From the NCBI GenBank assembly GCA_033239005.1, contig BSQZ01000037.1, positions 4,875,001 through 4,939,000 on the forward strand: a stretch of 64,000 nucleotides of DNA, written 5' to 3'. A program made the translations under genes and the position numbers. This DNA is from Lamellibrachia satsuma. Lineage: Eukaryota > Annelida > Polychaeta > Sabellida > Siboglinidae. Shown one piece after another: positions 55,300-64,000 of the stretch (position 1 is the stretch's first letter; every line of letters begins with the position of its first letter). The notes beneath the pieces are model-generated. The model searched no databases. It saw only the letters and a program-made list of their open reading frames with translations, and was not told where the DNA came from.

Positions 55300-56559
55300 G
55301 TTTAAAGAATGTTTACTTCCAAAAATATTTGTCATTGTACCCAAGTCGCTATCTACTGCTGCTGAAAGTTTGTCCGCGAATACTGCCGCCCCTTTCCACT
55401 TAAATGAAGCCCATCCTTCATGTACATATCACCCCTCCCAACAAAACTTTCCCATAAATCCACAAATCCAACTTCCTCTTCCCTACACAGCCTCTGGACT
55501 AACATGTTAATTGCCATCCCCGACAATTTCGATATTTATGACCCCTCCTGCCCATCACAGGTAAAATCCCTGACAGTATTACCTGCTCAACCGCGTCTGT
55601 TTTAGTGTTCTGACCAACTGCCTATATTTCCTAACTATGGCAGTTGTACCCTCCCTCTCTACGTTATTTGTCCCTACATGTACTAAAACAGATCCACCCT
55701 TACCCGAGCCTACGATGTTTTTTACCCTCTCAGTTATCGCCTCTATTTTGGCTCCAGGCAAGCAGACCACCACATCATCTCCCTTGTTTAAGACTCTGTC
55801 GGTCTTCCTAACTATCGAATCCCCCACAAACACCCTCGCTCTCTTCCTCACCCCATCTATCACTGCTGCAGAATAACACTTCCTTTCGATCCCCTCCATC
55901 ACATTCTGTCCTGACCCCTTCCCTTCCGTCTCCCCCACTCCCTTCTCCTTCCCTCCTGTCTCCCCTACTCCCCTCTCCTTCACTCCGGTTGTTTTCCCTC
56001 CCGTCTCCCCCACTCCCTTCTCCTTCCCTCCTGTCTCCGCTACTCCCCTCTCCTTCACCCCGGTTGTCTTCCCTCCCGTCTCCCCCACTCCCTTCTCCTT
56101 CCCTCCTGTCTCCCCTACTCCCCTCTCCTTCACCCCGGTTGTCTTCCCTCCCGTTCCTTTCCTTCCCGTCTCCTTACGTCCTGTCTCCCTATGACCTGTC
56201 ACCTTCCCTCCTCTCAGCTTCCTCCCAGGCTGAGGTGAGCTCTCCCTAGCATCTCTTGTGTCTTTCCCCACTTTATCGTCTACTGTTCCCTCACCGGAAC
56301 TACTGGCACAACTCTCCTGATCCCTTCCCACCATTGCCACAACGAGCAGTCTCAGCTCTTTCAACTCCACCTCTATTTCCTTCATCCTTGCGCATCCCCT
56401 ACACTCAAAATTAAAACTATCTGCCTGGACCTCAGCCCAGGACTTTTCGCACCCAGACTTGACGAAATCTACCCAGTTACTACAACTGCCACAAATTACG
56501 TGCCTTGTGGCCTTTAACTGTCGTTTGCACGGGGCCATCATACAATTAAATATGTACAT
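55300..56559 (-). pseudogene. CR1 ORF1: zinc-knuckle/esterase protein, frameshifted
   Basis: The intact first part (56559-55579, 326 codons) has Cys/His-rich CKRQLKATRHVICGSCSNW and ECRGCARM, a short heptad-like stretch (MKEIEVELKELRLLVV), and then a Gly/Thr/Lys-rich region with at least three tandem copies of TGGKTTGVKERGV/ETGGKEKGVGE. It ends with the first half of an SGNH esterase (RVFVGDSIVRKTD, VLVHVGTNNVE). The frame breaks near 55590. The remaining esterase half continues in other frames (VILSGILPVMG, GFVDLWESFVG, KDGLHLSGKG), so the Asp-His part of the triad is still present. This PHD-like plus esterase layout is characteristic of CR1 ORF1 proteins. Confidence 0.88.
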
Positions 56560-56620
56560 GCTTCCTTTTTAATTCCACACATGCAATAAATGTACACACA
56601 ATATAACTTGGCAAAACACA

Positions 56621-56626
56621 TTTATT
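56621..56626 (-). terminator. Polyadenylation signal of TBCB
   Basis: AATAAA on the minus strand, about 70 bp after the TBCB stop codon (56696-56698), followed by TTGTGTGT-like GU-rich sequence. No closer hexamer competes with it. Confidence 0.7.
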
Positions 56627-56695
56627 TTGGGCACTTTTGTTTAAAAATATACACTTCTCATAAACCTGCATATTTTGGTTTCTAGTTTTGTTTAC

Positions 56696-59600
56696 TCACA
56701 TTTCATCGAGATCGTCCAATCCAAGTTCAGGGAAGTCTCCTGTCGTAACTTGATACGGTTTCACAAAGCCACCGTACTTGGGCGGACATTCAAAGTATCT
56801 CTTTCCTTGTACACTGCAAAGACAATACTGTCATGTAGTAGTGACCAACCATCACAGATTGATGGTGTGACACAGGATAACGCTGGGGCGTACAGTGATC
56901 CAGGGTATCAAACATAATAGTAATATATTACTTTCAAACATATTTTGTCCCTAGTCAGTTTAATAGCTACATATCCAACCAAACATATGGTTCAGATAAC
57001 AATAGACAGTGTTTTGACTCTTCAGCTGCAAAAATGATATAATATTTAGTGGAAACTGAATCACCTTAGGGTGGGTGGAAACATTTTTTTTTACTGAAAT
57101 CAGAAACACTTCTATAGAATCAATATATGTGTGCATTGGTGCACGAGACCACTGTAATCTTGGATGTCCTGACTTGTATGGCTGATTAACTGCACATAGG
57201 ATTAAACCAGAAACTGCCAAACACCTGATCATTGTTTTGTCCATAAACCAGTTATGCGAGAAAACCTATTCATTACGTGTTACTAGATCTGCTATTCAAT
57301 ATCCCATAAATCATATCTTATTTAGCACAGTGTTTGGATGACCAGCATACCAAATTTGACATGTTTGTATGTTTATTTAACCCTTGTTTATGTGACCGAC
57401 ATATCACATTTAGCTTCTACCATGACAACGCATACCGCATCCTCAAAAGATGTGTTTCCAACCCTTATTTGTCATTCACAGTCTGGAAAACATGTTAAAT
57501 ATTCAACAAAGGTGCAAAAAAGCTGACATGTAATCAACCTGAGCAGACCTTTGCATGTGGTGCACAGTAGACACGGGGGAAATGTCCAAGAAAAGATCAA
57601 TGTAATTACTGTGCAGTGTTCTTGTGACAAATGGCGGGCCACTCATCCAATCGAGAAAAAAGAAGGGTCGCAACAGCAGTTGAAAAGCAGGAATACTTCA
57701 AAGTTCCCCCTTCAATTTGATTTGCAAATTACCTGACCTAACGATCAGATTTTCTATATAAAAATGTATTGTTTCTTTACAGTGAAACCACCCACATTAA
57801 CTGCATAGTGCACTGCACTTGCAGTGTCAAATGGAAACAGGAAAATAGTAAACGCATCTCACATGACATTCAAACAAATGACTCATACTGTGCAGTAGCA
57901 AGTTATTTACAGTTTGAGTCGTTTTTTTTAATGTCATGTGAAATGCGTTTACTATTTTCCTGTTCTCATTTGACACTGCAAGTGCAGTGCAGTGCAGTAT
58001 CAAGTTATTTACATTTTATTTCATACTATTCAATATCAAGACCTGTTGACTTTCATCGCCACATGTTTGGACTGCAACAGGAGTGTTCGATTCACTGGTT
58101 TGTGGCTGAATACAGCTCCACTGGGATGCCATGCACGTTTCAAATCGTGAACACTACAAGCACCACCTAGTGGCAACACATGGCGGTGGCTATATACGAT
58201 CATCACGGTGACAGGAGCGGGTAAGTGCGGTTTGATTGATCTACCAACAACAGCAAGCCATCATTATGAGGCCACACGCACTATGTTCTAGGACATGTCA
58301 CGCCACATTAGTCATGGTCCGTTGTTGATACAACAGTGAATGATCACCTCAGATTCCGTCTCGATGTAGGTGATCCTGGTTTAAATCAAATGTTTTCGCT
58401 TATTCAATTAAATGGCTAATGACACAGACAAAGAGACCAAAGACTAAATTTTACAACAAATACCTCATTAAAATTCCCACTTTACATAATAAAAAAACTC
58501 ATTCATAAAAATTCATCCAAATCAAACCAGAATTAGACATAAATCACCACAAAATGAATAAATGCAGAACCTAATCTTTACCTTCCGGTGGATGCACATA
58601 TAAAGCTACACAGTTATCTGCGTGCTGTTTTTGTAGTCTATAACTGCACCAGGGGCCTCATAACAGTCGCACCTGTGTGGTCTTACCCGGTAAGAAATGA
58701 GAAATTATGTTAGCCAAACTGACAAAATGTCAGCAGACTAAACGACTGCATGATATATGACGGCAATAAACCTTCCCCCTGCCGCTTTGTAATTATCATC
58801 ATTTGAACACAACTAGGCCTGAACCAATACCACCACCTGTGTCTGTCATAAGGTGCCCAGCCTGCTGCCAGAACACAAGTCTTAAGTGCCATCGAGTACT
58901 AATTGGTGGCACGCCACAATTAGAAACGGCTCACCAGGGCTCATCTGTCCACCACATACCAGTGCTGCTATACAGTGGCTACCAGGACAGTTAAGACACC
59001 AGTGCTGCCACGCACAGTCTAGTGTACATTGTTGCAAATTCATGTGTGGTTCTGGGAATAAACAGATTATTTCTTCCACGTGTGTAGTATTGATGAATTT
59101 CAAAGTTGTGTGTGTATGGGATGTGATTGAAGTATTCTGGTAAGAGCTTGTATGTCGTCCAACTTGAGAAATTTAAGTGCTATGTAGATGGGATCTGTGT
59201 GAGCATTGTATTTACACACTCATTTTAGAGTTTAAAAATGCGATGGGCTTGATGTCCCCACACCAAAATACCATGTGGGGAAGAATGAGAGAATTATACA
59301 TTATAGACAAAATATTCAAAGGTAAAACATGTGTAAGTTTATTTAATATTCCAATTGTTTTGATCATTTTGTTAGCTATTTTGTTTATGTGGCCATCCCA
59401 ATTTAAGTGGATATTTATGGTGATACCTAAAAAATTAATATCATTGACACATTCAATGGTTGTCCCATCTATTTGCAATACAGGAGATTTGATTTTTTAT
59501 TTTGAGGCCTGTGAAATATCATAATTTTTTGTTTTTTTAACGTTTAGAGAAAGTTTGTTGACCTTTAACCAGTTGCATATTTTTGCTAATTCACTGTTTA

Positions 59601-62600
59601 TATTTTTACTTCGGCTTTGGCCATCCAAAGATTAAATTTATTCAATATAATGGATAAGGTGGTGTCATCAGCATTTATTATAAACTTAAAGAGGTCACTA
59701 GAAAGTGCTATGTCATTAATATATATAATAAATAGGAGTGGTTCTACAATAGACCCTTGGGGAACACCAGTAGTTATCGCTACTTCTTCCATTTAAAATC
59801 TCCAACTTCTACATATTGTTTGTGATTGTATAGGTAGTTCTTACAGAGATCAATTGCAGCACCATTTATACCATAGTAATTTAATTTATGTAACAGTAAG
59901 TTGTGATCAATGGTGTCAAATGCTTTCAATAAATCAAGGTATATGTTTAATACAGTTGCTGACTGGTCAAGTTCCTGAACAATTCTATTATTTCTAGAGT
60001 GGCTAGTTCTGTAGAATGTTTTTTCCTAAACCCAAAGTGTTTGCATATTTGGTTAAACATAATTTGTGCTAAATTTTTTTTGAAATGGCTGGTAAAATAG
60101 AAATTGGACGATAATTATAAAAAATTGTATCATCACCTTAGCGATTTTTAGTTTGTCGGGAAATATACCAGTAGCTATTAACTGATTAATAATTAGTGTG
60201 ACCGCTTCATTAATTTAATTTTTTTATCAGCTTTAATACTTTTGTTGATAGACCATCTTTTCCACAACTAGATTTTGGGTGTAAATTATCAATTTAGCAG
60301 GACGATCTTAATATCCGGTGTGTATGAAAGCATGCATGTCAATGTGTTTTTTTAAAGTGTGTGAATGTGCACGCATGTGTATTGAGTGCATGTTTGCAGT
60401 TTAAAAAAATATATATCCGGTTACAGCTATTTGTGTACACATTAGTGTTTTGTTAGATTGTAGTAAAAGTGAAGCTATAAATGTAAGTGAAAGTATATTG
60501 ACCTGCCATCATTCTTGCCAAGTGGCTCATCATACTGCACACCGACCCAGTGTCCCGGCTTGAAGTCTGCCAAACCTGCAGCGGAACAGTTCATAATAAT
60601 ACACCCATCAATATATATATTTTTAAATATCACCTTTTCAAAACAACTTTAAAAATAATCTGGTTGCAGATGAAATATAATTGTTAAAAAAGCATGACTT
60701 CATATGTTAATAACAATAACTATACTGTTACTGACCGTCACATCTGAAAAAAAGATTATTGTGGTTTGGCTACTATGACAACGTAGAGAAGGAGCACAGT
60801 GCATTTAACATGTCACAATAGGCCAATAAGCGTTTCTAGGGTAATTTGAATATGAGAATTGCCAACCCTAAGGCAAAATTTTCCAGAGTACTAGATGGAA
60901 AAGACAGGGAATTTATAAGTGCTTTGAGGTGTAGAAATTCAACGTAATTTGAAAGTAAGAATTTTATAAATGTGTAAAACGTTAACAAATGATTCAAAAG
61001 GAAATTCTCCCATGACCAGCAGGTCAGTAGCATGGATGGGACGTCATTAAGAGGCTACACTTACCCACATACATGACAGCTCCCCTCTTCACTGGCTGGC
61101 CTGGCACTGTCACCTCACACCTACGACATGGCCACGCCACACACTCACAATACTGTTTGGGGTATACTCTTCATACCAGCTTCAGTGTACTCAGTACAAC
61201 CTGAAGGTTAACCATCATCACTGTACAATACAACAAGGAGACTTATATTGCATCAAAATCCTCACGAACAAAACCCAAAGGTGCTTCAAAACCAAAGGGT
61301 TAGACAAATCAAATACAACAGTACAGCTAATTAAAGTGAAAGAATACATTCACTTCCTTACCGACTCCCCAGTGCTATAGCTGCTGCCCTATCTTCCTCC
61401 TCTTTCTGTTTCTGCTGTCTCTCCATCTCTCGCTGCTTCTTTACCTCTGGGTCCACTTCCTTAAATTCACCCAGTTTCATTTTCTCTTTGAAAGCTCGCA
61501 CCGTGTCTAGCAGTAACAGGCAAACTCAACTTGAAGGGAAACTACTGTACTGTGTAAATGCAGTGAATTAAATTAAATTAATTGCAAACAATAATCCCAA
61601 GGTAGTCTTACATTGAAAATATGTACGCAAGTTTTGTAATGTAAAATCATGACTGTTATTCAGTGTTGCATAACATGGGTGCATGCACATGATTGGATGT
61701 ACGCAAGTTTTGTAATGTAAAATCATGACTGTTATTCAGTGTTGCAAAACATGGGTGCATGCACATGATTGGATGTATGCAAGTTTTGTAATGTAAAATC
61801 ATGACTGTTATTCAGCGTTGCATAACATGGGTGCATGCACATGATTGGATGTATGCAAGTTTTGTAATGTAAAATCATGACTGTTATTCAGCGTTGCAAA
61901 ACATGGGTGCATGCACATGATTGGATGTATGCAAGTTTTGTAATGTAAAATCATGACTGTTATTCAGCATTGCATAACATGGGTGCATGCACATGATTGG
62001 ATGTATGCAAGTTTTGTAATGTAAAATCATGACTGTTATTCAGTGTTGCAAAACATGCATGCACATGATTGGATGTACGCAAGTTTTGCAATGTAAAATC
62101 ATGACTGTTATTCAGCATTGCATAACATGGGTGCATGCACATGATTGGATGTATGCAAGTTTTGTAATGTAAAATCATGACTGTTATTCAGCATTGCATA
62201 ACATGGGTGCATGCACATGATTGGATGTATGCAAGTTTTGTAATGTAAAATCATGACTGTTATTCAGTGTTGCAAAACATGGGTGCATGCACATGACTGG
62301 ATGTATGCAAGTTTTGTAATGTAAAATCATGACTGTTATTCAGCACTGCATAACATGGGTGCATGCATATGTACGCACGTTTGCATGTCTGCATGAAACA
62401 TCTTGGTCCAGTGGAACCCACTCACCCCCTCGTTTTGCATATTCCTCTGGCGACATTTCATATTTCTCCACTTTGCTTAGATCGTCAAAATCTCCGGCTT
62501 GACCTATTTTATCAATTACCTGCAAACAACACAGTTACAGTCAACAAGAACAAATTACTGTTTACACTACATTGCAACTGAGTTGAATGAATGTGCCCGA

Positions 62601-63991
62601 CATAGAACATCCTGTGTAAGTGCTAGTAATTGTATATACTAGTGCAGTTGTGTGGTGGCGCCATCTAGTAGATACATGTATGCTATAGCGAATGGGAGGT
62701 GAGATTCCACTAGGGGAGTGTCATGGCATCTTGGTTTGTGCGCGGCTCGTGTTATAGGCGAAAATAAAAAGATTTAGGAGATGGCAACCCCCGGGGGGGT
62801 ACTGCCATACCAAAGCGGTGGGGGTGTGCCGCCAGAGCCCCATGGAGCACATGGAAAGAGAGAAAGAAATCAAGAAATTTATGGTCACCAAGAGAGAATT
62901 ATTGAACAATTTATCTAATATCTATAAATGTAAGGTAAGCCTAGGCAGAACGTTTTCATTGGGAAATTTCCTCTTCGATGAAAGAGAGAATTATCAAGTT
63001 TAATTGGGGCACAAAGAGAGAAAATTTACATTTTTTCTTCAGACAGAGAGAAAAATGGCCAAAAACAGGGGCATTTGCGCGGCACATACATGTATACCTC
63101 AGTATAGGGAGTACTCCCCCCGGTGACAGCCCTGGGATCAAGGTAAAGGCGTGTTTAATGTACTATAGCAAACTGTATGCTATTTTTGAGCATATAACAT
63201 TGATTACATTTGATAAAACATGACTTGTAAACTAGCTATTGTTTTTCCCCGGCCCCAACTTCAAATAAGTAGTAATACGGGGTATTTTATGCTTTTATTG
63301 GTAATGTTCATGTTTTCTACACATTTGTGTTGTTTCATTTATACATTCTTTTTCATTTTGTATTTTAGTTTTACGTAAATAAACAGACAACAGTTTTGAA
63401 TGATTTGGACATAGCGTTCTGAGTTGATGTATGAACGGCTACATCCTGTATATATTTATGCTTAAAAATTAATACTTGGTTCTCTGTGTATTTATGTGTA
63501 TTTGCGAGAACACAAATGTCACTGGATGTACAAAATTAACTTTTTAACTAATTGATATTTCCCCCTCATAACATGCTAGGAAATATTGAAAAGAACGTCG
63601 ACACCGCAAATAATCACACTGCACTAATGTCGGATTTCGCAAATTTGACAAAAAAATCGCAAACATTTCTTTGGGGATTTTCTCAAAACAGTATAATTTT
63701 GCATTTTGTGCCTATTTTTTCGCATTTACAAAAATGTTTTTAAAATCTTGTAACATAACCAAATAACTGAACATTTTTTAGCATATACTAGCCGCCCCAA
63801 CTACCATACTGTTAAAAATCTTGAGCAGAAAACAAGCAATAACTTACATGTATCCTCATATCTTCATCAATTGGATACGACCCAAGCAGAGCGTCATTGT
63901 TGTCAAGGTCACAGACAAACTTTTCGTCTTTCCCGAACAGCTGCAGCTGCATGTTAGCCGCTGTGGCTCCGGTGACCATCTCCAGTTTACC
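56696..63991 (-). CDS. TBCB: Tubulin-folding cofactor B, 5-prime exon(s) beyond the window
   Basis: Six exons on the minus strand: 63991-63848, 62519-62426, 61506-61362, 61120-61065, 60575-60503 and 56813-56696 (stop TGA 56698-56696). Phases agree across all junctions. The acceptor at 63992 is inferred; the frame is also open to 64000. Encoded order: end of the ubiquitin-like domain ([34 protein letters not shown]), the linker [20 protein letters not shown], a charged helix ([20 protein letters not shown]), and a CAP-Gly domain ([57 protein letters not shown]). The C-terminus is GLDDLDEM, like the acidic end of other TBCB proteins. TBCB is cytosolic and works with TBCE to fold or dissociate alpha-tubulin. 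The donor after 60503 is GTCAAT, weaker than consensus, and precedes a 3.7-kb intron with retrotransposon remains. The TBCB identity is firm. Confidence 0.96.
57811..57989. repeat. Inverted repeat with 60-bp arms in TBCB intron
   Basis: CACTGCACTTGCAGTGTCAA and the following 40 bp (57811-57870) are reverse-complementary to 57930-57989 with a few mismatches, separated by about 60 bp. It would form a strong hairpin in the intron RNA. No TSD seen. Confidence 0.85.
59230..60295 (-). pseudogene. Non-LTR reverse-transcriptase remnant in TBCB intron
   Basis: Minus-strand frames give [20 protein letters not shown] and [20 protein letters not shown] (about 59940-59830), [20 protein letters not shown] and the altered catalytic site [10 protein letters not shown] (59792-59598), and then [20 protein letters not shown] and [11 protein letters not shown] (59478-59212). 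The motif order is that of a Jockey/CR1-group reverse transcriptase, from a family different from the CR1 at 52323. It lies in the same orientation as TBCB and is riddled with stops. Confidence 0.85.
61605..62365. repeat. 76-bp minisatellite in TBCB intron, about 10 units
   Basis: Units ATGTATGCAAGTTTTGTAAT, GTAAAATCATGACTGTTATT, CAGCGTTGCATAACATGGGT, GCATGCACATGATTGG. Two classes alternate irregularly (TTGCATAACATGGG and TTGCAAAACATGGG), and one unit has a short deletion near 62053. It lies between the exons at 61506 and 62426. Confidence 0.96.
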
Positions 63992-64000
63992 CTGTCGAAA

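Larger units (their letters stand above)
52323..56565 (-). mobile_element. Nearly full-length CR1-clade non-LTR retrotransposon
   Basis: About 4.2 kb on the minus strand, with ORF1 (about 56559 to 55300), ORF2 (about 55274 to 52427) and a 3-prime end with the CR1-like tandem tail TCTTGTTAAATCTTGTTAAA. ORF order, the esterase in ORF1, the APE endonuclease plus RT in ORF2, and a short tandem-repeat tail instead of poly(A) all fit CR1. It starts within about 60 bp of the TBCB polyadenylation signal. Frameshifts in both ORFs indicate an inactive copy. Fragments of the same family lie at 2811-2975 and 23960-24617. Confidence 0.92.

Overview
This is animal nuclear DNA, not bacterial. Two genes are split by GT-AG introns, long microsatellites are common, and most of the window is transposon relics and minisatellites. 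CpG is not visibly depleted, and the transposon mix is CR1, RTE-type and other non-LTR elements, hAT and Harbinger-like MITEs, and a tRNA-derived SINE. That suits a marine invertebrate (mollusc- or lancelet-like), but I cannot fix the phylum from sequence alone.

Two protein genes are well supported. On the + strand, three exons (33113-33321, 34092-34372, 35637-36045) encode all but the N-terminal part of a two-pore-domain potassium channel of the THIK type (KCNK12/13). The exon for M1 and most of P1 is not recognised and probably lies to the left. On the - strand, six exons between 63991 and 56696 encode tubulin-folding cofactor B (TBCB) from the middle of its ubiquitin-like domain to the stop codon. 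The first exon or exons lie beyond the right edge. The two genes appear unrelated in function.

Layout. 0-13.6 kb has no recognised gene; it holds a Harbinger-like MITE, a dispersed repeat with a 1.45-kb array of 44-bp units, microsatellites and a 51-bp minisatellite. 13.6-17.2 kb is a nested stack: an element with inverted ends containing a hAT MITE, a hAT-like insertion and, inside that, an RTE fragment with a 15-bp target duplication, with another MITE beside it. 17.2-33 kb is repeat-rich and contains an AT-cored palindrome, MITEs, a CR1 fragment, a SINE and minisatellites. 33.1-36.5 kb is the channel gene, with a large inverted repeat just upstream, decayed copies of an exon edge in one intron, and a GTAAGT array after the stop codon. 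36.5-52.3 kb is again repeats and retrotransposon fragments. 52.3-56.57 kb is a nearly full-length, frameshifted CR1 retrotransposon, immediately downstream of TBCB on the same strand. 56.6-64 kb is TBCB.

I found no new defence or metabolic system. The least ordinary observations are the exon-edge-derived repeats in the channel intron, the 400-bp inverted repeat beside a channel exon, and a transposon whose end appears to have expanded into a minisatellite. Alignments were done by eye, so boundaries of repeats are approximate unless a target duplication is stated.
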